NCBI RefSeq assembly: GCF_900110245.1
Contig: NZ_FOCZ01000003.1
Span: 62,001 to 126,000, forward strand
DNA length: 64,000 bases
Reading direction: 5' to 3'
From: Niastella yeongjuensis
Lineage (GTDB): Bacteria; Bacteroidota; Bacteroidia; Chitinophagales; Chitinophagaceae
Within the stretch, counting starts at the first letter, position 1. Every line of letters starts with the position of its first letter. Under the pieces are notes generated by a model. It was not told where the DNA came from and made no database searches. It worked only from the letters and a program-made list of their open reading frames with translations. Made by a program: the position numbers and the translations under genes. Shown in pieces: positions 33,898-43,700 of this stretch.

Positions 33898-34743
33898 ATG
33901 ACAACAGATCAGGAATTAAAAGATATAGTAAGACAGAAATATAGTGAAATCGCATTACAGGATAAGGAAACCAATCAATCATCCTGCTGCGGTTCAGGCT
34001 GCTGTTCAACAGAGGTATATAACATCATGAGTGACGATTATAGCAATCTGGAAGGTTATAACCCTGACGCAGACTTGGGCTTAGGTTGTGGATTGCCCAC
34101 CCAGTTTGCCAAAATAAAAAAGGGGGATGTGGTAATTGACCTTGGGAGCGGCGCTGGCAACGATGCCTTTATTGCCCGGCACGAAACCGGAGAAACAGGC
34201 AAAGTGATCGGTATAGATTTTACCCCGGCAATGATAGAGCGGGCACGTCAAAACGCAGAGATCAGAGGATTTCATAATGTAGAGTTCCGCCAGGGTGATA
34301 TAGAGAAAATGCCCATTACTTCCAACGTGGCAGATGTCATTGTAAGCAATTGCGTACTGAACCTGGTGCCCAATAAGGATGTCGTTATAAAGGAAATTTA
34401 CCGGGTATTGAAACCTGGCGGTCATTTTAGCATTTCCGATATTGTACTGGAAGGAACTTTACCAGCCAATATTCAACAGGCCGCCGAAATGTATGCCGGT
34501 TGTGTATCTGGCGCCATTCAAAAGCAGGTATACCTGGAATTGATAGAGCAAAATGGATTTACAGGTATTACGCTGCAAAAGGAAAAAGTGATACACATAC
34601 CCGACGATATTTTGTCTAATTATTTGTCCGAAGCGGAAATTCAATCGTTTAGAAATGGCAATACCGGCATTTATAGCATTACGGTATTTGCGGAAAAGCC
34701 TATAGCTGCAAAATCCTGCTGTGGACCAGATTGCTGCAATTAA
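33898..34743 (+). CDS. arsM: Arsenite S-adenosylmethionine methyltransferase
   Basis: A 281-residue cytosolic enzyme that methylates As(III) using SAM. SAM motif I is VIDLGSGAGNDA; the three arsenite-binding cysteines are Cys64 (GLGCG), Cys152 (SNCVLNL) and Cys202 (YAGCVSGA). It has two extra cysteine clusters: SSCCGSGCCS at residues 28-37 and SCCGPDCCN at the very C-terminus (Cys274, 275, 279, 280). Second gene of the arsenic operon. Confidence 0.93.
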   Translation: MTTDQELKDIVRQKYSEIALQDKETNQSSCCGSGCCSTEVYNIMSDDYSNLEGYNPDADLGLGCGLPTQFAKIKKGDVVIDLGSGAGNDAFIARHETGETGKVIGIDFTPAMIERARQNAEIRGFHNVEFRQGDIEKMPITSNVADVIVSNCVLNLVPNKDVVIKEIYRVLKPGGHFSISDIVLEGTLPANIQQAAEMYAGCVSGAIQKQVYLELIEQNGFTGITLQKEKVIHIPDDILSNYLSEAEIQSFRNGNTGIYSITVFAEKPIAAKSCCGPDCCN

Positions 34744-34761
34744 TTCCAAAAAATCATTGTT

Positions 34762-35190
34762 ATGAAAATCATCCAGGCAAATCAGACTAATCGGTCAGCC
34801 ATCATTGAATTACTTAAAAATGAAAAGTTGCCGGTGGATGATTTGCCTGGCAATCTTGACCATTTTTTTATAGCTGTTAGTGATAGCGATATAATTGGTG
34901 TCATAGGTCTCGAACACTATCCACCCTTTGGCCTCCTGCGTTCGATGGTGGTTCGGAAAGATCACCAAAATAAGAAGGTGGCAACAATATTGGTAGAGAC
35001 ACTGGAGAAGCACGCTGCTGACTTAAAAGTCGAATTTATATACCTGTTAACAGAAACTGCATCTACCTACTTTGAAAAAAAGAACTACCAGACTGTGGAG
35101 CGAACAGAGGTGCCAGATGAAATAAAACAATCCACAGAATTTAGTAGCGTCTGCCCCGTAAGTGCTATAGTTATGAAAAAAACTTTATAA
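34762..35190 (+). CDS. arsN2: GNAT acetyltransferase, ArsN2-type arsenic resistance protein
   Basis: A 142-residue GNAT protein: [29 protein letters not shown] carries the acetyl-CoA pyrophosphate loop (variant Q/R-x-x-x-x-A), and [21 protein letters not shown] matches the C-terminal part of ArsN2-type proteins in ars operons. A related family (ArsN1) acetylates the arsenical antibiotic arsinothricin; the substrate of ArsN2 is not established. 18 bp after arsM and 16 bp before acr3. Confidence 0.8.
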   Translation: MKIIQANQTNRSAIIELLKNEKLPVDDLPGNLDHFFIAVSDSDIIGVIGLEHYPPFGLLRSMVVRKDHQNKKVATILVETLEKHAADLKVEFIYLLTETASTYFEKKNYQTVERTEVPDEIKQSTEFSSVCPVSAIVMKKTL

Positions 35191-35206
35191 CCTGCAAACT
35201 GCTATA

Positions 35207-36283
35207 ATGAGTGCAAATAATTGTAATCCGGTAATTGAAAGGAAGAAACTTGGTTTTCTGGACCGGTATCTTACGATATGGATCTTTGCTGCAATGGCTT
35301 TAGGAATTGCATTAGGCTATTTTATCCCATCCGTACCTGGAGTGATCAATAGTTATTCCAGCGGGACCACCAATATTCCCCTGGCTATTGGCCTTATTCT
35401 TATGATGTATCCACCACTGGCAAAAGTGCGGTATGAAAAAATGGGAGAAGTATTTAAAAACACCAAAATCCTGGGAACGTCTTTGCTCTTAAACTGGGTA
35501 ATTGGCCCCCTGTTGATGTTCTTCCTTGCAATACTTTTTTTAAATGGCTATCCTGAGTATATGACGGGGCTAATATTAATTGGCCTGGCTCGTTGCATAG
35601 CAATGGTTATTGTTTGGAACGAACTGGCGGAAGGAAGCAGGGAGTATGCAGCCGGCTTGGTAGCCCTCAACAGTATATTTCAGGTTGTTTTCTTTAGCGT
35701 GTACGCCTATGTTTTTATAACTGTATTACCACCCTTATTTGGTCTAAAAGGACTGGAAGTAAATATCACGATCGGCCAGATCGCAGAAAGTGTTTTAATA
35801 TACCTGGGTATACCCTTTGCGGCTGGTGTTATTTCCAGATTTGCCTTGATTAAAATCAAAGGTGAGCAATGGTACCAAACCAGGTTTATCCCGCTGATTT
35901 CGCCCATTACCCTGATAGCCCTATTATTTACGATTATTGTAATGTTCAGTTTAAAAGGTGAGCTGATAGTACGCATCCCTATGGATGTTATAAGGATCGC
36001 TATACCACTGGTTATCTATTTTGCTATAATGTTTCTGGTCAGCTTTTTTTTAGGAAAAGCCCTGGGGACAGATTATTCCAGGAACGCTTCTATAGCTTTT
36101 ACAGCTGCAGGAAACAATTTTGAACTGGCCATTGCTGTAGCAATCGGTGTATTTGGAATTAACAGCGGACAGGCATTTGCCGGAGTAATTGGCCCCCTTG
36201 TGGAAGTACCGGCTTTAATCGCATTGGTTAATGTTGCTTTCTGGTTAAGGAATAAATATTATACTAAAACACAACTCAATTAA
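35207..36283 (+). CDS. acr3: Acr3-type arsenite efflux permease
   Basis: A 358-residue inner-membrane protein with about ten helices. Acr3 marks: [37 protein letters not shown], the conserved cysteine in [18 protein letters not shown], and [21 protein letters not shown]. It expels arsenite using the proton gradient. A normal-length, complete protein; it is the efflux component of the operon, and no arsenate reductase gene is present in the window. Confidence 0.95.
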   Translation: MSANNCNPVIERKKLGFLDRYLTIWIFAAMALGIALGYFIPSVPGVINSYSSGTTNIPLAIGLILMMYPPLAKVRYEKMGEVFKNTKILGTSLLLNWVIGPLLMFFLAILFLNGYPEYMTGLILIGLARCIAMVIVWNELAEGSREYAAGLVALNSIFQVVFFSVYAYVFITVLPPLFGLKGLEVNITIGQIAESVLIYLGIPFAAGVISRFALIKIKGEQWYQTRFIPLISPITLIALLFTIIVMFSLKGELIVRIPMDVIRIAIPLVIYFAIMFLVSFFLGKALGTDYSRNASIAFTAAGNNFELAIAVAIGVFGINSGQAFAGVIGPLVEVPALIALVNVAFWLRNKYYTKTQLN

Positions 36284-36287
36284 ACGG

Positions 36288-37061
36288 ATGAAAATTGTAC
36301 TATTCTCTGACATACATGCCAATTTACCAGCATTAGAGGCATTCTTTAAAGATGTTGATAGTAAAAACCCGGATGCTATATACTGCCTGGGGGATTTAGT
36401 AGGTTATAACATCTGGCCCAATGAAGTGATAAACGAAATAAAAAAACGCCGTATTCCAACAATAGCCGGTAATTATGATTTTGGTATAGGGAGAAGCATT
36501 GATGATTGCGGTTGCGCTTATAAAACGGATACAGAAAAAGCGAATGGCGCAATTTCCATTTCTTTCACTAACGAAATTGTAAAAGAAGAAGAAAGGAAGT
36601 ATTTAAGAACATTGCCTGCCCATCTGAAAGTTGAATTTCAACTTAATAATGATAAATTAAACCTGCTTTTAGTACATGGTAGTCCTCGTAAGATAAACGA
36701 ATACTTGTTTGAAGATCGTGAGGAAAAAAGCATGTTGCGTATTATGCAGGATGCGGACGCCGACATTATGTGCTTTGGCCATACGCATAAACCATACCAT
36801 CGGGTATTGACTACTGATGAAGATGGAAAACAACGATTCAGACATGCTTTAAATATTGGCTCAGTCGGCAAGCCCAAAGATGGCAACCCCCAAGGCGGAT
36901 ATGTGATGCTTCACATAAATGATAATAGCAGCGTTAACATCAAAGAATCAATACGAGTTGAATTTATTCGTTTCACTTATGATGTTGAAAAAGCTGCAAA
37001 AGCAGTTGAAGATAGCCCTTTGCCCAATGCATATGCAGAAAGTCTACGAAATGGAGTGTAA
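36288..37061 (+). CDS. Calcineurin-like metallophosphoesterase in the ars operon
   Basis: A 257-residue cytosolic protein of the YfcE/MJ0936 type. Metal-binding blocks: SDIHANLPAL (D-x-H), CLGDLVGY (GD), AGNYDF (the GNxD/E variant), VHGSP and FGHTHKPY (GHxH). An extra DDCGCAYKTD stretch contains two cysteines. It follows acr3 by 4 bp, so it belongs to the arsenic operon; its substrate is unknown, and a link to arsenylated or phosphorylated metabolites is only a guess. Confidence 0.85.
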   Translation: MKIVLFSDIHANLPALEAFFKDVDSKNPDAIYCLGDLVGYNIWPNEVINEIKKRRIPTIAGNYDFGIGRSIDDCGCAYKTDTEKANGAISISFTNEIVKEEERKYLRTLPAHLKVEFQLNNDKLNLLLVHGSPRKINEYLFEDREEKSMLRIMQDADADIMCFGHTHKPYHRVLTTDEDGKQRFRHALNIGSVGKPKDGNPQGGYVMLHINDNSSVNIKESIRVEFIRFTYDVEKAAKAVEDSPLPNAYAESLRNGV

Positions 37062-37069
37062 AAAAAATT

Positions 37070-37633
37070 ATGATGGAAAATATCCTGGAAACAATTCATA
37101 GGTCATTTGAAAAAGAGCTTGCTGATCTTGTATGTAGAAAGGTAAAGCACCAGGATTATTGCCAGGATATAATACAGGACGTTTATTTAAAGATATTGCT
37201 CAATCGGTCGAAGATCGAGAAGGCAGACAATATTAGCGCATACCTGACCAGGCTTACAACAAATACCGTAGTGGATTATTACAGGCGCAAGTCTAAATCT
37301 TCGGTCACAAATGAAACACTTCCTGAAACTTCCAGTGAGCCAGATGAAGCGGTGGATAGCACTTATAAATTAGCAGATTGTTGTCTCCGTTCATTTATTG
37401 ACTCTTTGCCAGAGATATATCGTAACGCGATAATAATGGTGGAACTCGATGCTTTGAAAATAAAGGACTATGCAATAGCGGCCAATATAACACTTACAAA
37501 TGCCAAAGCCCGGGTACAAAGGGCAAGAAAAATGCTCAGGGAAGTAATTCTGCAGTGTTGTAATTATGAATTCGATTCGTATGGAAACATTGTATCCTGC
37601 AAAAAGAATGAGGATCAATCCTGTTGTAAATAA
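37070..37633 (+). CDS. sigZ: SigZ-type ECF sigma factor with cysteine-rich tail
   Basis: A 187-residue sigma-70 factor: region 2 (QDIIQDVYLKILLNRSKIEKADNISAYL) and region 4 (LPEIYRNAIIMVELDALKIKDYA, NITLTNAKARVQRARKMLRE). After region 4 comes a tail found in SigZ-like factors: CCNYEFDSYGNIVSC and a terminal SCCK (Cys163, 164, 177, 185, 186); another pair is Cys104-105. There is no anti-sigma gene nearby. Its place 8 bp behind the phosphoesterase gene and the vicinal thiols suggest direct metalloid sensing, which is inference. Confidence 0.85.
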   Translation: MMENILETIHRSFEKELADLVCRKVKHQDYCQDIIQDVYLKILLNRSKIEKADNISAYLTRLTTNTVVDYYRRKSKSSVTNETLPETSSEPDEAVDSTYKLADCCLRSFIDSLPEIYRNAIIMVELDALKIKDYAIAANITLTNAKARVQRARKMLREVILQCCNYEFDSYGNIVSCKKNEDQSCCK

Positions 37634-37715
37634 TTTCGTTCTACCCTTGTGTCCTTTTTAAAGCTACCACGTCGTAATGATGATAGCTCATTTATTAACT
37701 TAAATTAATCTTTTC

Positions 37716-37859
37716 ATGAAAAAGTTAGCTTTAGCGGGATTATCGTCATTGGCATTGGTAGCGGCTTTTGCAGGTGGCATCAAGAAAAAAACCGTCAAAA
37801 ATGAAAAGCCCAAACAGGAGCAATGTTGTGATAAGGGTTCCTGTTGTAAAAGGAAATAA
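37716..37859 (+). CDS. Small exported cysteine-pair peptide, 47 aa
   Basis: ATG 37716 to TAA 37857-37859. Residues 1-21 form a signal-peptide-like or membrane-anchor segment (MKKLALAGLSSLALVAAFAG), then a lysine-rich linker and a tail with QCCDKGSCCKRK (Cys37, 38, 43, 44). The CC-x4-CC tail matches the arrangement in ArsM of the same operon. It is the last gene before the operon terminator. A role as an arsenite-binding peptide in the envelope is an inference; no known family is recognised. Confidence 0.6.
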   Translation: MKKLALAGLSSLALVAAFAGGIKKKTVKNEKPKQEQCCDKGSCCKRK

Positions 37860-37876
37860 TTTATTGAGACTTGTAG

Positions 37877-37906
37877 AAAACACCGGTAATCTTGCCGGTG
37901 TTTTTT
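37877..37906 (+). terminator. Terminator of the arsenic operon
   Basis: AAAACACCGG (37877-37886) pairs with CCGGTGTTTT (37895-37904), loop TAATCTTG; a T run follows. Confidence 0.9.
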
Positions 37907-37969
37907 ATTTATTATATAAAGGTTGTATCCTTTTTTGCGCTTTCCCGTCGTATGAGAAATAAAAGTTCC

Positions 37970-38893
37970 ATGAGATACAGTCTAAAACCGCACAAGTTTC
38001 TATTTTCTTTAATATTATTCCCCCTTGTAATGCTGGAGACAACACAAGCACAGAAGATTCCAGCAATGGAGCCTGTCAATCCAGCCTATAAACCAATCAA
38101 GGATCTAAGCATGGTTCCGACAGAAACCAGGAAGCAGCTCGACACTATACAGTTTCCCTGGTCAGAATATAGCAAAGGGGCATTGAGCAATGCGCTTTGG
38201 AGGACTGCGTATCTTCTTCCTAAAGACGAGGCCAAACTCCGGGAATTGATAAAATTTCCAGCCAACAGTTCAGATCAAACCAGAGCCGAGCTTGACTATT
38301 TGCTGAAATTGCAAAACACCCGTAACAAGCAGGAAATTGAGCGTGCAGAATATATCGCTAACATTGGGTCATGGCCAAACATAATTAATCCGCTTGATTC
38401 AGATTATAATGAGAATAGGCAACAGCTCTTTTATATCTTGTCAACCGCCACTGGTCAAAAAATAAACTACGGGAATTATCCTGGAACCACACAGCTTTTA
38501 ATGAATTGTATACAGGACATACGAGTAACAGAATTCCGGTTAAAAATGCATTTTAAGCGCCCCCGCCCATATCACCTGGAGCCAGCTTTAAAACCCTTGA
38601 CAAGAATAAATTCACCATCATTCCCCAGCGGCCATTCATTATGGTCATACACTGAAGCCTATTTATTCGGCGAATTAATTCCCGGCAAACGGCAGGAATT
38701 TATTAAAACTGCTGCTGAAGTTCGTTGGTCAAGAGAACTGATGGGTATACATTATCCCAGCGATAATGAAGCATCAAGAGTTATAGGATGGTATTTACTC
38801 AAATACTGGTATAACAACCCTCAGTTTGTTGCTGACATGAATAAGGCAAAAATGGAATGGGCCAGTAAGAAAAGTTTATCCCAATCCAAATAG
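37970..38893 (+). CDS. PAP2-family phosphatase, exported
   Basis: About 307 residues, with a signal peptide (MRYSLKPHKFLFSLILFPLV, cleavage near TQAQ). All three acid-phosphatase motifs are present: KMHFKRPRP, SFPSGHSLW and SRELMGIHYPSD. The soluble, non-membrane form resembles class A non-specific acid phosphatases in the periplasm. ATG 37952 is an alternative start six codons upstream; more upstream codons lie in the ars terminator. It is separated from the arsenic operon by that terminator. Confidence 0.85.
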   Translation: MRYSLKPHKFLFSLILFPLVMLETTQAQKIPAMEPVNPAYKPIKDLSMVPTETRKQLDTIQFPWSEYSKGALSNALWRTAYLLPKDEAKLRELIKFPANSSDQTRAELDYLLKLQNTRNKQEIERAEYIANIGSWPNIINPLDSDYNENRQQLFYILSTATGQKINYGNYPGTTQLLMNCIQDIRVTEFRLKMHFKRPRPYHLEPALKPLTRINSPSFPSGHSLWSYTEAYLFGELIPGKRQEFIKTAAEVRWSRELMGIHYPSDNEASRVIGWYLLKYWYNNPQFVADMNKAKMEWASKKSLSQSK

Positions 38894-38917
38894 TATATAA
38901 GGTGATTTTTAAAATCC

Positions 38918-38939
38918 AAGCCTCCAAATTTGGGGCTTT
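38918..38939. terminator. Possible terminator hairpin after PAP2 gene
   Basis: AAGCC-T-CCAAATTTGG-G-GCTT forms a compact, nearly complete palindrome 25 bp after the stop codon, but no long T run follows. The stretch from here to 39100 shows nothing else. Confidence 0.35.
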
Positions 38940-39100
38940 GCATGTTGTAATACTTTGCCATGACACCGAAAAAACTGGTGGGAATTTGAGCCTCGAATAC
39001 GTGATATAGCTAATTTATAGATGATAGGTTAATAAGTTAACTAGTTCGGCGTACCATCCTGCCGGAGCAGTGTTAAAAGTGACTGGCTATGAAAAAATAG

Positions 39101-39136
39101 AAAACGTCCCCTCGGCTCAGCCGGGGGACGTTTTTC
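39101..39136. terminator. Terminator of the SusCD operon
   Basis: A GC-rich hairpin (AAAACGTCCCC ... GGGGGACGTTTTT) with a bidirectional A/T frame, 29 bp beyond the susD-like stop codon. Confidence 0.85.
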
Positions 39137-39164
39137 TCAATTATGTCAGCATATTGTATTTAAC

Positions 39165-40709
39165 TTAATCCTGCAGGATCCACATAGGGTTATTTACATT
39201 GTCATCACCGTTGTATTGGCGCTGAATAGCTTCTACTACATGCTCCTTATTGTAGTCTAACTCCGACTGAGGGTATAAATACCGCTGTGGTATTTTGTTA
39301 GTAGGCGTGTTCAGGTTAGAAGCCGGGTTGATGGTAAATACCGGGTAACCTGTTCTCCTGTATTCATAATAGGCCGAATAAGGAGCTTGTAAGAACAATG
39401 ACAGGTATTGCTGGATCCACACTTGCCGCAATTTGTCGTCTGTACTGGTGGCAAACTTCACCTTGGCCTGTTGCAGGTAGGTGTTCTGGATGTAAGTGTC
39501 CGTGATCTTTTGGTTGTGGTGATAAAGTGGGTCATCAGGCGTATTATCAGCCACACAATGCATCGCTGCTTTAATACCATCCGTATAGTGGGCTTCGCCG
39601 CCGCCCGGGATCCATCCCCTGATGCCTGCTTCTGCCATAATGAACTTGAGCTGTGCGTAGCTCAACATATAAACAGGTTCCCCCTGCGGCAATTGCAGAT
39701 AACGGTCATTAATAGGAGAATAATCTTTGGAAGACGCAACTTTTGTGATGTCGGAATAAGGGGCTGCCGGGTCAGGGCCACTATACGCGGCGGGGTCAGA
39801 AACCGCTTTACCTGCCGCCACCTTAACAGGAGATGGGTTGGCATAATAAAACAGCCGGTTGTCGTTAAACGCCTTGAGGGAGTCGATCAAAAAGCTGCTC
39901 ACCATTACATACACGTACGACTGGTTGCCTTCAATATAGAAAGGGTATTTCTGTCCGGCTACATTGGAAAACACGAGGCCGAAATTGTCGGCATTGCTTT
40001 GAAAGATGGGCCGGTTGTTGATAATATCCTGGAACCGGGTCACCACCTTCAGGTCGGCATCCGCTGTTTTCTTATACAGGTTCATCAAGATCTGCAATTG
40101 CAAGGAGTTGGCAAATTTTCGCCATTGCGTCACCTTGCCGCCGTATACAGGATCGCCGGGGAAGTCGCTGGCGTTAGCAAACAAATCGTTTGCTTCATCC
40201 AGTTCCTTTAATAAGCCGAGGAATACATCCTTCTGCGTATCATATTCCGGTTTCAGTGTACCTTCTTCACCGCTTAGTGCCTGCGTGTAAGGAATATCGC
40301 CTAACTGCATGGTGAGGTAAAAGAATTTCAGTGCCCGCATACATTTCCCCAGACCTGAATAGGCATTTTTCAGGGGATCCGTGGTTGCAAGGTCTACCAT
40401 GGGTTTAATATTGTTCAGTACAGGCAGGCTAAGGAAATCTGTTCTTCCAAAATAATTGTATTGTTCTGTGCTGGGGCTCGATGACCAGCAGGTGTATTTA
40501 CCCAATTGAGCCGGACGTACAAAGTCCGTATTTGAGCGGAAGGTGGCCTTGGTGGCATCCAATATCAGCGTGGTGGCCAGCATGTCCGGCGTCACCTTTA
40601 CCGGTTTGTCCGGGTTGGTATTGATCTGGTCAAACTTGTTACAGCCACTTGTCAGCAGAGTGGTGATGGCTGCCGCCAGTACCGCCGCTATTCGTATTTG
40701 CTTATTCAT
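39165..40709 (-). CDS. SusD/RagB-family outer-membrane lipoprotein
   Basis: A 514-residue surface lipoprotein: signal peptide with lipobox cysteine at residue 23 (LLTSGC), then the SusD-like_2 start NKFDQINTNPDKPVKVTPDML, TPR-type helices (LKNAYSGLGKCMRALKFFYLTMQ) and the LRQVWIQQYLSLFLQAPYSAYYEYRRTG segment typical of the C-terminal half. It caps the SusC channel 18 bp downstream of it in the operon order and binds the ligand. The neighbours suggest a phospholipid- or phosphoester-derived ligand rather than a glycan. Confidence 0.9.
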   Translation of the reverse strand: MNKQIRIAAVLAAAITTLLTSGCNKFDQINTNPDKPVKVTPDMLATTLILDATKATFRSNTDFVRPAQLGKYTCWSSSPSTEQYNYFGRTDFLSLPVLNNIKPMVDLATTDPLKNAYSGLGKCMRALKFFYLTMQLGDIPYTQALSGEEGTLKPEYDTQKDVFLGLLKELDEANDLFANASDFPGDPVYGGKVTQWRKFANSLQLQILMNLYKKTADADLKVVTRFQDIINNRPIFQSNADNFGLVFSNVAGQKYPFYIEGNQSYVYVMVSSFLIDSLKAFNDNRLFYYANPSPVKVAAGKAVSDPAAYSGPDPAAPYSDITKVASSKDYSPINDRYLQLPQGEPVYMLSYAQLKFIMAEAGIRGWIPGGGEAHYTDGIKAAMHCVADNTPDDPLYHHNQKITDTYIQNTYLQQAKVKFATSTDDKLRQVWIQQYLSLFLQAPYSAYYEYRRTGYPVFTINPASNLNTPTNKIPQRYLYPQSELDYNKEHVVEAIQRQYNGDDNVNNPMWILQD

Positions 40710-40727
40710 ATAAATAGTTTGCTGAAA

Positions 40728-43700
40728 TTAAAAGGTGAGTTTAATATTCGCGCCAATGTAGCGGTTCGTGGGTGAGTTCAGGTTATCGGTCCCGTTATCA
40801 GGGTCGGCAAACCTGAATTGCTTACGCCACATCCATACGTTCTGAGCCGTGAGGGCAATGCTGGCATTGGCCGCACCAATCTTGTGGGTAATATTACCAG
40901 GCACCATATACTCCAGGGTTACTTCCCGCAACTTCACAAAAGTAGGATCAAGCATGCCGGCTGGTGAACCACCCTTGAACGAACGTGCATACGTTTCATA
41001 AGAAACCACTTTGTCGTTCTTGGCAAATACCCGGGTGTCTTTAGTTATCCTGCCATAGTTGTCATAAGTGGCAGTACCAGAAACTATCTTCACCCCATCG
41101 CCAATGAAGGTTTGATTTTTGTTAACCGTTTCCTCATAGCGATACTGATTGTCAGAATCAGGATGAGAGCCCGTATCCCACATTTTATCATTCATGTATT
41201 CATACATCAATCCGCCAAAACGGCCATCAAAGCTGAACGAAACCATAAACTGTTTATAACGCAGGCGGTTGATGAGGCCTGCTACCCAGTTTGGATCTAA
41301 GTAGCCGATCCGTGATTTGTAAACGCTTTTGCTGGCGCGGCCATTATCCAGGTGGATCACATTGCCATAAGGATCGCGGTCCCAGTCGTTGATAGCCACG
41401 TAATCGGTTCTTTCACCCCGTTTTGTCCAAAGGTTATCGGTAGAGAACACGGGGTCCAGATCTTTGTAATACTGCTTGGAGGTAGACCAGTTGAAGCTGG
41501 TTGTCCACTCAAAATTTTTGTTACGTACGGCCGTAGCGTCAACGGTAATTTCAATACCCCGGCGCACCGTTGTTTCCAGTGTATTGATCAGGCTGCTATT
41601 AAAACCGGTAGATGGAGTGATCGGGGCGTTGATCTGTTGGTCGTATGTGTATTTATTGTAGTAAGTAACATCTACCTGCAAGCGGTTCTTCAGCAGGTAG
41701 GCGGCTGTACCGATCTCCCAGGTACGGGCCGTTGTTGGATTAATATCCGTATTGATGATGCCGGTAGTATAAGCAGCACTATTAAGGGTATTCCATGCAC
41801 CCAGCGTAGTGGAATAAGAGCGGTTGGTGGCATATACAGCCGGATCACTTTTAGTAACCGCCCATGAACCACGCACTTTCCACATATCCGTCCAGGAGGG
41901 CATCTTCCATATTTCAGACAACACAAGGCTGGCGCCTGCAGATGGATAAAAATAAGATCGGTTTGATTTTGGCAGCGTAGAGCTCCAGTCATTACGGCCT
42001 GTAGCCTCTACAAAGAGCAGATTATCCCAGGAGAGCATCAACTTGCCATACAGACTGTTGACCTGCTTTTTATTGGCAGTAGCAGTAACATCCGGGCGCT
42101 CCAAAGAACCTGCGAGAGAATAAAAGCCAGGTACCGTGAGGCCATTACGGGTAGAAGCAAAAGTATTCTGCGCCTGCGAGTAGTTGATCGTTCCACCGGT
42201 CAACCCGTCAATGCCTAGTTTGTTCACGTGTTTGCTAATGGTGAAGATCAGGTCATTGTTGGTACTGAATCCGTAATTGATGTTGTTGGAATATACACCT
42301 TTAGAGAACCAGCCACCACTGGTAGAGTTGATATTGGGCGGGTTTCTCTTCGTTTCTGTGTTGCCGGCGAAATCGGTACCGTTGCGGAACAACAGGTTGG
42401 CGCCGGGAAATAGTTTATAGTTGAGGGTAAGGTTGGCATTGATGGTATTCTGATCAATTGCGTCCAGCTTTTCATAAGCGATCAGATACGGGTTGTCGTA
42501 CCAGGTTTTATACATCCAGTTTTGCTGAACATCGGGCGTTTGCCAGTAATCACGGTATTGACGCAGGTCATACTCGGGTCCGGTCCACATCAGGATCTGG
42601 TAAATGTACCCTTGCGTTCCATACCCTGCACCCCAGACCTGCGGAGAGTAGCGTTTGTTATAACCCAGGTCTGCTTCCAGTTTAAACTTGCCTACATGCA
42701 TATCACCGCCTACAAGGAAGTTGAAACTATTGGCCTTTGCATTGGGATACTGGCCTTTGGTATTGATATTGGTTAGAGAAGCGCGGAAACTTCCCAGTTC
42801 ACCCGTTTGAGAAATGCTGATGTTGTTGTTGGTGACATAACTGGGCTCCAAAAAGTTCTTGAAATTATCCTTGCCACGTGAGGTGAGCGGCTGGTTCGTC
42901 ATTTGTTTTGTAACCGGGTCCCATTGCATGGCCATGGTGCCGATGTCGAGTTTAGCGCCCCATACATAGTCAGTATTGCTGAAGTTGCCGCCAAGACCTG
43001 CACTGTAAGAAGTTTGCACCTTAGGTAAGGTCAGGAAGCCAGCATTGAACATGGTGTTACTGTTTACGGTAACCACCAGTCCTTTATTTTTGGTGCCTTT
43101 TTTAGTAGTAACAATGATGGCCCCGTTGGCACCTCTGCCGCCATATAAGGCGCCGGCGGTGGCGCCCTTCAGTACGCTGATGCTTTCTATATCATCAGCG
43201 CCTATATCGCGCAGTGTCATATTGCCATAAGGCGTACCATTTATTACCAGTAATGGAGTTGCCCCCCGGAGTGTAAAAGTGGGGGCGGTAAAGAATTCTG
43301 AACTGTTCTTGACTATCAGGCCCGAGATCTTACCTGTCATTGAAGTACCGATGTCTGTTCCTTTCACCCGTCTTACCTCATCACCGGATATTTGTTGTAT
43401 GGCCGATGCCAGTTGCTTTTTCTCTTTCGACAAACCGAGCGCCGTAACCACTACTTCCGATAAGGCGCCATTTCTTTTAGGCAGCAGTATCGTCCATCCG
43501 CCATCATTGTTTCCCTCATACAGTACCGACCGGGTTACATATCCCTGGTAGCTAACCATAATATTGGAATTGGCAGCGCTTGCGGGCAGTTCAAAAACAC
43601 CATCGGCATTACTCATCACCGAAGTGCTTCCTGCACGCACCGTAGCATAAGCAATTGTTTCATTCGTGGCACTGTCTACGATTACCCCTGTAACGGTACC

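Noticed and set aside
39408-40211. 267-codon plus-strand open frame within the susD-like gene
   Set aside because: Antisense shadow of SusD; His/Val/Arg-rich without domain similarity.
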